DNA of 43,972 bases from Acidobacteriota bacterium (GCA_018268995.1 JAFDVL010000099.1:1-43972); one strand, 5' to 3'; counted from the stretch's first letter, positions 32,149 through 41,157 are shown. The notes: generated by a model from the letters alone, not told the origin. Numbers and translations: made by a program.

Positions 32149-32559
32149 CTACGTCTTTAACGTATCTTGTAAAATTGTCCATTGATCGGGCGAGACAGGC
32201 ATCACAGATAATCTTGGCAGGCGAACCAGATCAAAGTCGCTGAGTTCATTAATCGCTTTGATTTCAGAAAGTGTTAAGGGGCGAGCAAGACGTCTTTTCG
32301 GTTTCAGATTTACTACCACCACTTTTTCATCCACTTCCTTCGGATCAGGGTAGGCATCGCTGATCGCTTCTGCCAATCCAACTATCGCTTTTTCATCCCC
32401 TGAATGATAGATCAAAATTTCATCGCCCAAACGAACTTCCCGCAGATTTTTCAGGGCTAAATTATTTCCCACGCCGTCCCACACTGTTTTCTTTTCATGC
32501 TCAAGATCGCTAAAAGAATACTCATTCGGCTCCGTTTTAAATAACCATCGTCGAGGCAT
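32149..32559 (-). CDS. EVE-domain protein
   Basis: A single EVE domain of 136 residues, related to the thymocyte nuclear protein family. The domain has a PUA-like fold that reads modified bases. Typical motifs are the N-terminal RRWLFKTEPNEYSFSDL, the central WDGVGNNLALKNLREV, GDEILIYHSGDEKAIVGLAE and a conserved YPDP. In bacteria it often accompanies restriction systems that target modified DNA, but nothing of that kind is adjacent here, and it has its own promoter-like elements. It is probably a housekeeping RNA- or DNA-modification reader; its ligand is unknown. Confidence 0.9.
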   Translation of the reverse strand: MPRRWLFKTEPNEYSFSDLEHEKKTVWDGVGNNLALKNLREVRLGDEILIYHSGDEKAIVGLAEAISDAYPDPKEVDEKVVVVNLKPKRRLARPLTLSEIKAINELSDFDLVRLPRLSVMPVSPDQWTILQDTLKT

Positions 32560-32614
32560 AGATTTCTTTCTTGTTAAATTATTTATTAGGCAAAGAGTTT
32601 ATTGGCCTGCTCGA

Positions 32615-32642
32615 ATAATAACGACCATCGTTAGCTTGTCAA
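32615..32642 (-). promoter_or_regulatory. Sigma-70-type promoter of the EVE gene
   Basis: On the minus strand TTGACA (complement of 32637-32642) and TATTAT (complement of 32615-32620) are 16 bases apart. The predicted start of transcription is near 32608, giving a leader of about 50 bases before the ATG at 32559. The -35 box is perfect. Confidence 0.6.
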
Positions 32643-32678
32643 GGTTCGTGAGAAGGGTTTGCAGTTTGACAAAAAACC

Positions 32679-33146
32679 TCATTTGCTGATGTCAGCTAAA
32701 GTTGCCTCCGTGACCTGTTGTAGGGCATCAGGAGCAAGGATAATTTGCAGACCTCGTTGCCCCGCGCTGATACTGATCTGATCGTGCAAAATCACCGTTT
32801 CATCAATAAACACCGGAAATTTTTTCTTCGCCCCCAGCGGCGAAACTCCGCCACGAATATATCCCGTCAACCCAAGTAATTCTTTCACTGCAACCAGATC
32901 AATTTTTTTATTGCCACTGATGGGAGCCAGTTTTTTTAAATCCAGTTCCTGATCGGCAGCGACCATCGCCATCAAAACGCCGTGTTTGTCACCGCGTGCA
33001 ACTAAGGTTTTGAAAACTGCTTCGGGTGGCATGTCCACTTTGCGAGCGACGGTCACAGCATCCAGTTCATCTTCATTCACTTCATAGGCACGCAGTTCGT
33101 AGGCAATGCCCAATTGATCAAGAATACGGGCGGCGATTGTTTTCAT
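32679..33146 (-). CDS. ybaK: Cys-tRNA(Pro)/Cys-tRNA(Cys) deacylase YbaK
   Basis: A 155-residue editing enzyme that hydrolyses cysteine mischarged onto tRNA-Pro. Family motifs are the N-terminal segment before DELDAVTVARKV, the catalytic lysine in VFKTLVA, LDLKKLA and the glycine-rich GYIRGGVSPLG, with a C-terminal GLQIILAPDAL. Length and order match YbaK/EbsC. It is transcribed away from the exonuclease III gene. A TTGAC-TTC-GTCAA palindrome (33181-33193) lies in the shared upstream region. Confidence 0.92.
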   Translation of the reverse strand: MKTIAARILDQLGIAYELRAYEVNEDELDAVTVARKVDMPPEAVFKTLVARGDKHGVLMAMVAADQELDLKKLAPISGNKKIDLVAVKELLGLTGYIRGGVSPLGAKKKFPVFIDETVILHDQISISAGQRGLQIILAPDALQQVTEATLADISK

Positions 33147-33253
33147 AAATTTTCTCGATAATCTTCTGATTTGTCCCTGCTTGACTTCGTCAAAGCTCGG
33201 ATGACAAGATGTGAATTCATTAAGCCTAAAACATTATCGTATCACTCAAAAAG

Positions 33254-34024
33254 ATGAAAATTGCTACCTGGAATGTGAATTCAATTGGCGTGCGGTTGCA
33301 GCAGGTTCTGAATTGGCTGGCGGATAATCCGACGGAAGTTTTATGCCTACAGGAAATCAAATGTGTTGACGAAAAGTTTCCCGCACAGCCCTTTCGCGAG
33401 GCAGGCTATTTCGTGACTCACTATGGTCAGCCCTCCTACAACGGGGTCGCGATTATTTCCCTGATTGAACCGCATGACATTGAGACAGGATTTGATGGAG
33501 ATGCAGCAACCGGGCAACGCCGCTTTCTTTCCGCCACCTATAACGGGATTCGGGTCATCAACACGTACTTCCCTAATGGGCAGGCGCTGGATTCGGAAAA
33601 GTTTGTTTACAAGCTCGGCTGGATGAAAAACCTGCGCCATTATTTAGACGCCAGATGCGATCCCAACACGCCGGTCGCGTTATGTGGAGATTTCAACATC
33701 GCGCCCGATGATCGCGACGTTTATGATCCGGTCGCCTGGGCTGGGCAAATCCATTGCAGCCCGCAGGAACGCGAAGCCTTGCAGGAAATCAAAGACTGGG
33801 GCTTGGTTGACACCTTTCGACAATATCAATCCGAGGGTGGATTTTATTCGTGGTGGAACTATCGCGAGGGTGGATTCCGGCGCAATATGGGATTGCGCAT
33901 AGACCACGTTTGGGCCTCGAATCCATTAGCCGAAAAATGCGTCGCAGCCTGGATTGATAAAATCCCCAGAACCTGGGAACGCCCTTCCGACCATACCCCT
34001 GTCGTCGCGGAATTTTCACTATGA
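33254..34024 (+). CDS. xthA: Exodeoxyribonuclease III (AP endonuclease)
   Basis: A 256-residue Mg-dependent AP endonuclease / 3'-phosphodiesterase of the Xth family, acting in base-excision repair. Active-site motifs are in the usual order: ATWNVNSI, the metal glutamate in LQEIKC, YNGVAI, NTYFPNG, GDFNIAPDDRDVYDP, the FYSWWNYR region, RIDHVWAS and the catalytic Asp-His in SDHTPV. Length is standard. Its stop overlaps the start of the zinc-ribbon gene as ATGA (34021-34024), so the two are translationally coupled. Confidence 0.95.
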   Translation: MKIATWNVNSIGVRLQQVLNWLADNPTEVLCLQEIKCVDEKFPAQPFREAGYFVTHYGQPSYNGVAIISLIEPHDIETGFDGDAATGQRRFLSATYNGIRVINTYFPNGQALDSEKFVYKLGWMKNLRHYLDARCDPNTPVALCGDFNIAPDDRDVYDPVAWAGQIHCSPQEREALQEIKDWGLVDTFRQYQSEGGFYSWWNYREGGFRRNMGLRIDHVWASNPLAEKCVAAWIDKIPRTWERPSDHTPVVAEFSL

Positions 34025-34224
34025 GTGAGGCGAATCCGCGTTGTGCTTGTGCCAAGTTCCAACGATTGGAAGGATCAGCAACGCAGGCCTACGTCACACA
34101 ATTCCTGGACAAAACAGGTATGGACGATGAAGTAGTGTATTATCAATGCCGCGAATGCAACACGAGGTGGAAAAAGATTGAAGAGTCAAGACGTCCATCC
34201 CTCGTGCAAATCAACCCTGAGTAG
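34021..34224 (+). CDS. Small zinc-ribbon protein coupled to exonuclease III
   Basis: The 67 residues contain CAC near residue 8-10 and CREC near residue 43-46, probably one zinc-binding knuckle, followed by a basic TRWKKIEESRR tail. No other domain is present. The start is set by the ATGA overlap with xthA. Coupling suggests a repair-linked or nucleic-acid-binding role, but that is inference. Function unknown. Confidence 0.7.
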   Translation: MSEANPRCACAKFQRLEGSATQAYVTQFLDKTGMDDEVVYYQCRECNTRWKKIEESRRPSLVQINPE

Positions 34225-34231
34225 TAGCTTT

Positions 34232-34429
34232 ATGTCATTACTAACGCGACAAAATCCCCAAACTGACGAATTAGAAGTCCTTGTCAATGACCAATGGCTT
34301 CCATTTGTTTCATACCGCGAAAAGCAAATTGCTGATGCGTATGATAAATCGGTCAAGTTCCTGCGGGAACGATTGGGGGAAGATGAACCTCCGCAGGAAA
34401 TCTCAGCAAGGAATCAAGAAAATGTCTAA
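34232..34429 (+). CDS. Small hypothetical protein
   Basis: A 65-residue acidic protein beginning MSLLTRQNPQTDELEVLV. It contains a predicted helix (REKQIADAYDKSVKFLRERL). No ribosome binding site stands out; the ATG at 34232 is seven bases past the preceding stop. It overlaps the next gene by eight bases (34422-34429), which supports co-translation. Not recognised. Confidence 0.55.
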   Translation: MSLLTRQNPQTDELEVLVNDQWLPFVSYREKQIADAYDKSVKFLRERLGEDEPPQEISARNQENV

Positions 34430-34694
34430 TTCAAATACTTCATTAACAAATGCCCAGTCACTGGTCATTGAAAAAAAAGATTTCGACTACATCACGATTG
34501 AGCAAAACGACAACAAAGCCACGGTCGTAAAATTTCAAGTCATGAACCCAAGCGTGACAGTCGGCGACGTGCTGGTCATTCTGGAGGGCACGGACATTTT
34601 GTTTCACGGCATGATTGGACGCATGGATGACGGCTGGGCCACCGCCTCTGATCCGCGTGGATCGAATCTGCCAGTAAATGAGGCAAAAGAATAA
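34422..34694 (+). CDS. Small hypothetical beta-rich protein
   Basis: A 90-residue protein beginning MSNSNTSLTNAQSL. The middle is strand-rich with a Gly/Asp-rich end (GMIGRMDDGWATASDPRG). ATG 34422 follows AAGGA and is chosen over an earlier in-frame ATG at 34281 that would overlap the previous gene heavily. It is the last member of the xthA run and ends 50 bases before the LytS-like kinase gene. Not recognised. Confidence 0.6.
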   Translation: MSNSNTSLTNAQSLVIEKKDFDYITIEQNDNKATVVKFQVMNPSVTVGDVLVILEGTDILFHGMIGRMDDGWATASDPRGSNLPVNEAKE

Positions 34695-34744
34695 CCCGTC
34701 AATCCATCAGGCAGACACCTGCCTGATCACTTCTCAAGAGTAAG

Positions 34745-35845
34745 ATGTGGCAGCGACACCGCATTCTCTGGACTTCAATTGCCGTCGGGTGGTTGTTGAT
34801 CGCCTTCACCTTCACTCTTAACTACTACTATTTTGCCCATCATTACGTCGAGATATTTTCGACGCCGCCAACCTTGCGACAGATGCTGGTTTGGGAAATC
34901 CCCTACTGGATTTTATGGGCAGCAATGGCACCTGTCGTTTTCTCCATCACACGAAAGTTTCCTCTGGAATTGCAAACCTGGCTGCCCAATGCAGCGGTTC
35001 ACCTGGGGGCAGCGGTTTTACTTTCCCTCACCCATCGCATCATTTACCTGCCACTCTGCCGGGTTCTCTACGTTGATGCCTATCGGAACAAACCAACTTT
35101 GTCTGATCTGTACGCCTCCGATTTGTTTTTCAATTTACAGACAGGTTTGATGTGTTATGGGACGATTCTGTTGGTGAGCAATGTGATTGATTATTACGAA
35201 CGGTATCAGGCGGGCGAATTGCGCACTTCGCAACTGGAAACCAAACTGGTGCAGGCAGAGTTGCAGGCATTGCGGATGCAACTGCAACCGCACTTTCTCT
35301 TTAATACCTTAAACTCAATTTCTGCCTTACAACTCACCGATGTCGAAACGGCGAACAAGATGACGGCCAGACTCGGCGACTTTCTGCGCCTGACATTGGA
35401 CAATGTCGGAACACAAGTTGTCACGCTGCGGCAAGAAATGGAGTTTCTGCGCAGCTATTTGGACATTGAACGAATCCGCTTTCAGGATCGCTTAACAATT
35501 CAGATGGAAATCGAGCCAGACACATTGGACATCAAAGTTCCAAACCTGATCCTGCAACCGATTGTTGAGAATGCAATTCGCTATGCGGTAGTCAAGCGTA
35601 CCGGCTTTGGCGAAATCACACTCCGTGCCCATCGCCGACAAGAGTTTCTGCAAATCGAAGTCGAAGATAATGGTATCGGCTTACAATTACCGCACAACAG
35701 CAATCGTGCGACGCGGGGCGGCGTGGGGCTGGCAAACACTGAAGCACGGCTGCAACAACTGTATGGAAAAACTTTTCGCTTTGAGATTCAAAATGCCAAA
35801 TCCGGTGGTGTGTTGGTCACCATCGCCATTCCGGCTGAAGAGTGA
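34745..35845 (+). CDS. LytS/AlgZ-type sensor histidine kinase
   Basis: The 366 residues have about four N-terminal membrane helices (about 10-30, 52-70, 83-100, 128-148) and a short coiled helix. The His_kinase domain of the LytS/YehU class follows, with phospho-accepting H183 in QPHFLFNTLN. The ATPase domain shows IVENAIRYAV, DNGIGL and GGVGLANT. There is no PAS or other obvious sensor, so the signal is probably sensed in the membrane. The stop is 15 bases before the LytTR regulator, which is its evident partner. Confidence 0.93.
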   Translation: MWQRHRILWTSIAVGWLLIAFTFTLNYYYFAHHYVEIFSTPPTLRQMLVWEIPYWILWAAMAPVVFSITRKFPLELQTWLPNAAVHLGAAVLLSLTHRIIYLPLCRVLYVDAYRNKPTLSDLYASDLFFNLQTGLMCYGTILLVSNVIDYYERYQAGELRTSQLETKLVQAELQALRMQLQPHFLFNTLNSISALQLTDVETANKMTARLGDFLRLTLDNVGTQVVTLRQEMEFLRSYLDIERIRFQDRLTIQMEIEPDTLDIKVPNLILQPIVENAIRYAVVKRTGFGEITLRAHRRQEFLQIEVEDNGIGLQLPHNSNRATRGGVGLANTEARLQQLYGKTFRFEIQNAKSGGVLVTIAIPAEE

Positions 35846-35860
35846 AAACACAGAAGCTTT

Positions 35861-36643
35861 ATGAATCAAACACCGATTCGCGTCTTAATTGTTGATGATG
35901 AATTGCTCGGACGAACCGTCATTCGTGAAATGTTGCGCGGCGACACAGAGGTGGAAATCATTGGGGAATGTGCCAGCGGACGTGAAGCCATCAATCTGAT
36001 TCGACAACATCGCCCTGATCTGGTGTTCCTGGATGTGCAGATGCCGGTGCTGGATGGTTTCGCAGTGCTCTCGGCCCTCGACCCGCAACAAATGCCTTTC
36101 GTAATTTTTGTGACAGCCTATGATCAATATGCTGTACGTGCATTTGAAGTTTATGCACTGGATTACCTGCTCAAGCCCTTTGACCGCGAACGATTCAGCA
36201 AAGCACTGCAACGAGCCAAAGAAACGATGCGACAATCGCGCAGCAGCGAGGTCAATGAGCGCATCCTGGCCCTCCTGGAAAAACAGCAAACCAACCCTGC
36301 CTCCACTCATCTTGAGCGATTGGTGATCAAAGCGAATGGTCGCGTGTTATTTCTCAGAACCGATGAGATTGATTGGATCGAAGCCGAAGGGAACTATGTC
36401 TGCTTGCACGTCAAAAAAGAATCGCATCTCTTGCGCGAAACCATTAGCGGACTGGAAACACAACTTGATCCAAAACGTTTTGCCCGCATCCATCGCTCGC
36501 AAATCGTCAATCTTGACCGCATCAAGGAATTGCATCCCTGGTCACATGGGGAATATCACGTCATCCTCAAGGACGGCACAGAACTAACACTCAGCCGCAG
36601 TTACCGCGAACATTTTCAATCGTTGCTTGGCCAATCCATGTAA
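35861..36643 (+). CDS. LytTR-type response regulator
   Basis: The 260 residues have a receiver domain with acidic pair in IVDDE, phospho-acceptor D58 in FLDVQMP and K105 in YLLKPF. A LytTR DNA-binding domain follows (about 150-258), with RLVIKANGRVLFLRTDEI, EAEGNYVCLHV and the end signature FARIHRSQIVNLDRI. It is co-transcribed with the LytS-like kinase. In this family the binding targets are often a neighbouring transport or envelope gene; here the next gene is an amino-acid permease, so control of it is plausible but unproven. Confidence 0.93.
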   Translation: MNQTPIRVLIVDDELLGRTVIREMLRGDTEVEIIGECASGREAINLIRQHRPDLVFLDVQMPVLDGFAVLSALDPQQMPFVIFVTAYDQYAVRAFEVYALDYLLKPFDRERFSKALQRAKETMRQSRSSEVNERILALLEKQQTNPASTHLERLVIKANGRVLFLRTDEIDWIEAEGNYVCLHVKKESHLLRETISGLETQLDPKRFARIHRSQIVNLDRIKELHPWSHGEYHVILKDGTELTLSRSYREHFQSLLGQSM

Positions 36644-36769
36644 TCGCTTCGTCCCTGCCTGCTTCCCATTCGTCACAACGTCCTACCAGATCATCACATA
36701 AGCTTACAGACGTTTGCCCACTGGTCATTAGAATCCCGCTGAAACCCTATTTTTCAACAGGAAAATCGC

Positions 36770-38326
36770 ATGAACAAACTCTTTGTGACGAAACCACTCG
36801 ACCAGATTCTGTCTGAAGCAAAAGCCGAAGGGCAACATGGACTCAAACGGGTATTAGGCCCGCTGAACCTGATCGCACTCGGAATCGGTGCCGTGATCGG
36901 TGCAGGTATTTTTGTCATTACAGGCAGCGCAGCCGCGCAATTCACAGGCCCCGCCGTAGCGTTATCGTTTGTCCTGGCCGGGATTGGTTGTGCATTCGCG
37001 GGGATTTGCTATGCCGAATTGGCGGCCATGATTCCGATTTCCGGTTCAGCCTACACGTATGGATATGCTTCGATGGGAGAGTTTGTCGCCTGGGTGATCG
37101 GCTGGGATTTAGTGCTTGAATATGCTTTCAGCGCTGCGACAGTCGCGTCAGGGCTAAGCGGCAATCTGGTGAGTCTGTTGCAGGACATGGGGATTCACTT
37201 ACCGCCACAATGGATCGAAACACCCGGACGCGAGGTCTATTTTTTTCAAGGACGCTGGGAACTCCTAACCGCCATCGAGCCGACCATCAAAGCCGCCGGG
37301 ATCAGCGCAGACAGCCTGCCACACGAAACGGCTATCTTTAATGTGCCAGCGTTCCTGGCTGTTTGTGTAGTGAGTTTGATTCTGGTGATTGGGGTACGTG
37401 AATCGGCGAACTTTAATGTCATCGCAGTTTTTATCAAGGTTGCGACCGTCATCATTTTCATTGTCATCGCGGCCAACTTTCTCTGGCACAATCCACAGCT
37501 AGCCGCAGAAAACTGGCATCCGTACATTCCGCCGAACAAGGGCAATTTTGGAGAGTTCGGATGGTCGGGCATAGCGCGGGGTGCGTCCAGCATCTTTTTT
37601 GCCTACATCGGCTTCGATGCCGTTTCCACTGCCGCCCAGGAAGCACGCAACCCACAACGGGATATGCCCATTGGCCTTCTTGGTTCACTTGCAATCTGCA
37701 CCGTGCTGTATTTGGCGGTGGGAACGATCCTGACCGGCGTCATACATTATTCTCGACTGAATGTCGCTGCGCCTGTAGCGTTGGCAATTGATGCAACGGG
37801 CGTTAAATGGGGCAGCCTGTTGGTCAAGGGCGGATCAATCGCAGGTTTGAGCACTGTGATGCTGACGACATTGATGGGACAATCCCGAATTTTCTACACG
37901 ATGTCGAAAGATGGGTTACTCCCCAAATGGGCCAGCGTGATTCATCCTCGTTTCAAAACGCCCTGGATTTCGACGTTGACTGTTGGGTTGTTCATTGCAA
38001 TCTTTGCGGGCCTCCTGCCAATCAGCGTCCTCGGCGATCTGGTCAGCATCGGGACATTATTTGCCTTTATCATTGTGTGCTTTGGTGTCTGGATTTTGCG
38101 CAAACAACGGCCTGACATCCATCGCCCCTTCAAAACACCTTGGGTTCCAGTCGTGCCTCTGGCCGGTGTCGGGATTTCGCTGTTCCTGATGTTTAGTTTG
38201 CCGTTTGATACGTGGATGCGCCTGATCGTTTGGATGGCAATTGGGATCGTGATTTATTTTGGCTACAGCCGCAGGCATAGCCACGTGCAGCAAAAAGCAG
38301 TGGCCTCTACAGAACCCCAGTCGTAA
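36770..38326 (+). CDS. APC-family amino-acid permease (CAT/YfnA type)
   Basis: The 518 residues form a twelve-helix secondary transporter. The N-terminal part has the APC signature GIGAVIGAGIFVITGSAAAQ and PISGSAYTYGY. A conserved acidic stretch at the sixth helix, FFAYIGFDAVSTAAQEARNPQRDMPIG, matches the cationic amino-acid/YfnA group. A larger loop at about 140-185 is family-typical. ATG 36770 follows AGGAAAA. It is likely an uptake system for amino acids; the cation and side-chain preference cannot be read from sequence. Confidence 0.88.
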   Translation: MNKLFVTKPLDQILSEAKAEGQHGLKRVLGPLNLIALGIGAVIGAGIFVITGSAAAQFTGPAVALSFVLAGIGCAFAGICYAELAAMIPISGSAYTYGYASMGEFVAWVIGWDLVLEYAFSAATVASGLSGNLVSLLQDMGIHLPPQWIETPGREVYFFQGRWELLTAIEPTIKAAGISADSLPHETAIFNVPAFLAVCVVSLILVIGVRESANFNVIAVFIKVATVIIFIVIAANFLWHNPQLAAENWHPYIPPNKGNFGEFGWSGIARGASSIFFAYIGFDAVSTAAQEARNPQRDMPIGLLGSLAICTVLYLAVGTILTGVIHYSRLNVAAPVALAIDATGVKWGSLLVKGGSIAGLSTVMLTTLMGQSRIFYTMSKDGLLPKWASVIHPRFKTPWISTLTVGLFIAIFAGLLPISVLGDLVSIGTLFAFIIVCFGVWILRKQRPDIHRPFKTPWVPVVPLAGVGISLFLMFSLPFDTWMRLIVWMAIGIVIYFGYSRRHSHVQQKAVASTEPQS

Positions 38327-38357
38327 GGAACAACGCAACCCTGAGCTGCGCCGTCCC

Positions 38358-39740
38358 TCACGGGTGAGATTCTAATTGGAATAGCGGTAATTGCAATTCA
38401 ACGATCAAGCCGCCGTTGTCGGAATTCCTAGCCGTTACATTTCCGTCGTGTAACTTAATCGCGCGTTCTGTGATGGCCAAACCTAAACCGATGCCGCCGG
38501 TTTGCCGATCCCGCGCATCAGCGACGCGATAGAAAGGACGAAACAAGTCTGATAAGGAAGCTTCGGGCACGCCTGCACCGTAATCCCGAATTGTAATCAG
38601 CGCGTTTTGATTGGTTCGTTGTAACGAGACTTCGACGGAGGTGCCTTCGGCAGTATAACGAATCGCATTGCGGATCACATTTTCAATGGCTCGGCGCAAC
38701 AACTCAGATGACCCGGACAGCTTGCAGGCATCGTTGCGCAAGACCTTTACACCGCGATTCCTGGCCCGTGCTTCAAAATCCGCATCGGCACAAATTTCAG
38801 CAACCAATTGAGACAAATCAACCAGTTCTTTTCCAGCCGGTTCGTTCTTGTTTTCGAGCTTTGATAGTGTCAGCAATTGTCCGATCAATTCGCTTAAGCG
38901 ATCCGCCTCGCGTTCGATCCGTTGCAACATCGGTGCGGCTTCCGTTCCGGCTCGTTGTTTGGCCAGTTCCAGCGAGACATTTAATCGAGTGAGCGGAGAA
39001 CGAAGTTCGTGCGAGACATCACTGATCAATCGTCGTTGTGCATTCATTAAGCCTTCGATGCGTTCCGCCATTGCATCAAAATCGCGCCCCAAATCCACCA
39101 ATTCATCACGCCTGCGCCCCGTGGTCGTGCCCACGCGCGCCGTCAAATCCCCAGCCGCAAATCGTTGGGTAGCCTCACGCAATTTGACGACAGGGATGGT
39201 CAAATACCGGGCCAGCAAGTAGCAAAACAATCCGGCCATTGAGAAGATGGCAATGCCGCGCAACGCCCGCACTCGCAACGGCACACGCGAGAAAAGAATC
39301 GGGCCGCCCGGCATTTCACTCACGACCACATAACGGTTGCCCTGCGTGGTGTGAACTAATTTTGCTGCCATCGTTTCTTCAGCCGAACTGTCGGAGACAA
39401 CACGTTCTGACGACAACGCCGAAACGGCGAGTTGAGAAGCCTGGGCAGCTAATGGCATTCCGGCGATGAAGCGCCCTTGCGCATTATAAATTGCGCCCCT
39501 AACCCGAAATCCCCGCTCCCAGCGAACAAAATATTCGCTCAACTCAGCTTCGCCCTTTTTCTCATAAATCTCTGCTGCATTCTGGGCATAGACGCCGATG
39601 GCATTGTTCCTGACATCCACCCAACGTTGTGCCAGCGGCATGGACTCCGTAGCTTCGACAACAAGGTAAGCACCGATGATCAATAACCCGATGGTTACCC
39701 AAAACCAGAAAAAGATTTTTAGAAACAAACTGTGAGTCAT
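38358..39740 (-). CDS. CpxA-like sensor histidine kinase
   Basis: The 460 residues have a first membrane helix (about 8-28), a periplasmic sensor part (about 29-155) and a second helix (about 160-180). A HAMP domain follows, then the HisKA box with H244 in DVSHELRSPLTRL and an ATPase domain with ENVIRNAIRYT, DYGAGV and GIGLGLAI. The architecture and the adjacency to a CpxR-like regulator and LTxxQ proteins match the Cpx envelope-stress system. It starts two bases after the stop of the regulator gene. The periplasmic part is smaller than that of enterobacterial CpxA. Confidence 0.88.
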   Translation of the reverse strand: MTHSLFLKIFFWFWVTIGLLIIGAYLVVEATESMPLAQRWVDVRNNAIGVYAQNAAEIYEKKGEAELSEYFVRWERGFRVRGAIYNAQGRFIAGMPLAAQASQLAVSALSSERVVSDSSAEETMAAKLVHTTQGNRYVVVSEMPGGPILFSRVPLRVRALRGIAIFSMAGLFCYLLARYLTIPVVKLREATQRFAAGDLTARVGTTTGRRRDELVDLGRDFDAMAERIEGLMNAQRRLISDVSHELRSPLTRLNVSLELAKQRAGTEAAPMLQRIEREADRLSELIGQLLTLSKLENKNEPAGKELVDLSQLVAEICADADFEARARNRGVKVLRNDACKLSGSSELLRRAIENVIRNAIRYTAEGTSVEVSLQRTNQNALITIRDYGAGVPEASLSDLFRPFYRVADARDRQTGGIGLGLAITERAIKLHDGNVTARNSDNGGLIVELQLPLFQLESHP

Positions 39741-39742
39741 AT

Positions 39743-40429
39743 TTACCGGGTGTAAATGTAACCAATTCCGCGCACCGATTTAATGCGTTCAATGCCGTCA
39801 TTTCTCTCGCCGATCTTTTTGCGCAGATTGCTGACGTGCATATCAATGCTTCGATCAAAGGGCGAGTACTCTTTGCCAAGCGCAAGCCGGGCGATTTCTT
39901 CACGCGTCACAACCTTTCCGGCGGCTTGCATCAGCAGCTCCAACAAATCAAATTCTGCACTGGTTAAGTCAATCAGCAGGCCATTGCAGCGAACAACACG
40001 CGACGATTTACTCAGTTCAATCTCTCCGACAATAAGTTTCTCTTCTCCTGATTCTTTCGGCGCAGTCGGCTGCATCCGCCGCAGCACCGCGCGGATGCGG
40101 GCCACAAGTTCACGCGGGTTGAAGGGCTTGGGCAAATAATCATCCGCCCCCAGCTCCAACCCAATGATGCGATCAACATCCTCGCCGCGAGCGGTCAGCA
40201 TAATGATGGGCGTTCGTTTCACACTGCGGACACGTCGCAAGACCTCAAAGCCGTTCAGGCTGGGTAACATCACATCCAGCACGATTAACCCGTAATCATT
40301 GGCCAACACCTGATTCACGCCTTGCTCGCCATCGTGAACAGATGTGACAGTGAAGCCTTCTGAAGTCAAAAATTCACCGACCAATTCACATAATTCAATA
40401 TCATCGTCAATAAGTAAGATTCGATCCAT
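39743..40429 (-). CDS. CpxR-like OmpR-family response regulator
   Basis: The 228 residues have a receiver domain with acidic cluster D8-D10, phospho-acceptor D52 and K101. An OmpR winged-helix domain follows (about 130-228; FDLLELLMQAAGKVVTREEI and RSIDMHVSNLRKKIG). The closest recognisable type is CpxR. The ATG follows GGAGG and it is the first gene of the operon with the CpxA-like kinase. A GTAAA-N5-GTCAA site lies upstream between this gene and the divergent LTxxQ gene. Confidence 0.9.
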   Translation of the reverse strand: MDRILLIDDDIELCELVGEFLTSEGFTVTSVHDGEQGVNQVLANDYGLIVLDVMLPSLNGFEVLRRVRSVKRTPIIMLTARGEDVDRIIGLELGADDYLPKPFNPRELVARIRAVLRRMQPTAPKESGEEKLIVGEIELSKSSRVVRCNGLLIDLTSAEFDLLELLMQAAGKVVTREEIARLALGKEYSPFDRSIDMHVSNLRKKIGERNDGIERIKSVRGIGYIYTR

Positions 40430-40474
40430 ATCGCCTCCACAAGTTTATGCTATCGCAACTTCGCATTTCTGATT

Positions 40475-40489
40475 GTAAAGAAGTGTCAA
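40475..40489 (+). promoter_or_regulatory. CpxR-box-like site
   Basis: GTAAA (40475-40479) and GTCAA (40485-40489) are separated by five bases. The known enterobacterial CpxR box is GTAAA-N5-GTAAA, so only one base of the second half differs. On the minus strand the GTCAA half is part of a TTGACA hexamer, so the site may also overlap the promoter of the cpxR-like gene and act in autoregulation. Confidence 0.5.
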
Positions 40490-40517
40490 TGCGCGGCTGA
40501 CAATCTTTTACCAAGCC

Positions 40518-40530
40518 TTGACCAAGTCAA
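40518..40530. promoter_or_regulatory. TTGAC-CAA-GTCAA palindrome in the Cpx-like intergenic region
   Basis: TTGAC (40518-40522) and GTCAA (40526-40530) are exact complements around a three-base spacer. It uses the same half-site as the neighbouring CpxR-box-like element and may be a second regulator site or simply a -35 element. A further inverted pair GTCAGG and CCTGAC lies at 40569-40574 and 40585-40590. Confidence 0.35.
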
Positions 40531-40661
40531 TACACCACAGCACCTCGAATTGTTGTCTAATCCATCGCGTCAGGGAAATGCAATCCTGACAGAGAAGGCG
40601 GGAGGCGAAGCGTTCGCACCCCGAAGCTGAGAGGAAGAAGGATTATCAGAAAGGAAACACT

Positions 40662-41150
40662 ATGAAGAAGAAAATTATCATCACAGTCAGCGTTCTCGCT
40701 TTGGTCATCACAGGAGCGATTTTCGCCGTGGCGTCACATCGTCCATTTGGCGGGCAACATCGTTTTGGGGGGCGCGGATTCGCTGGCAATCCAGAGAAGT
40801 TCATCGAAAAAGCATTGCAGCGCGCGACCGTCGTGTTGGATTTAACGGAAGCCCAGCAACAACAGATCAAAGCCATTGTGACAGCCGAAAAGCCTGTCGT
40901 GCAGCCTTTAGTTGAGCAATTAGCGACAACCCGGAAAGAGTTGCAACAGGCAACAAACAACGGGCAATTCAATGAACAACAAGTGCAAGCCATCGCCAGT
41001 AAGCAAGGCCAGACGCTGACCCAGTTGATTGTTGAAAAAGAACGCGTCAAATCGCAAATCTACGCCGTGCTAACACCCGAACAACGCGCCAAGGCCGAGA
41101 AGATTCAAGCTCAGTTTATGGAACGCATTCACGATCATTTCGCCAACTAA
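40662..41150 (+). CDS. Spy/CpxP-like periplasmic protein with LTxxQ motifs
   Basis: The 162 residues begin with a signal peptide (about 1-24, KKKIIITVSVLALVITGAIFAV) followed by a Gly/Phe/Arg-rich stretch. The mature part is helical with two LTxxQ-type motifs, LTEAQQQQI (about 63-71) and LTPEQRAKA (about 145-153), the mark of the Spy/CpxP stress chaperones. The length is close to CpxP (166). It is divergent from a CpxR/CpxA-like pair, the arrangement seen in enterobacteria, so it is likely its target and feedback inhibitor. The ATG follows AAAGGAAA. Confidence 0.86.
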   Translation: MKKKIIITVSVLALVITGAIFAVASHRPFGGQHRFGGRGFAGNPEKFIEKALQRATVVLDLTEAQQQQIKAIVTAEKPVVQPLVEQLATTRKELQQATNNGQFNEQQVQAIASKQGQTLTQLIVEKERVKSQIYAVLTPEQRAKAEKIQAQFMERIHDHFAN

Positions 41151-41157
41151 CTTCCCT

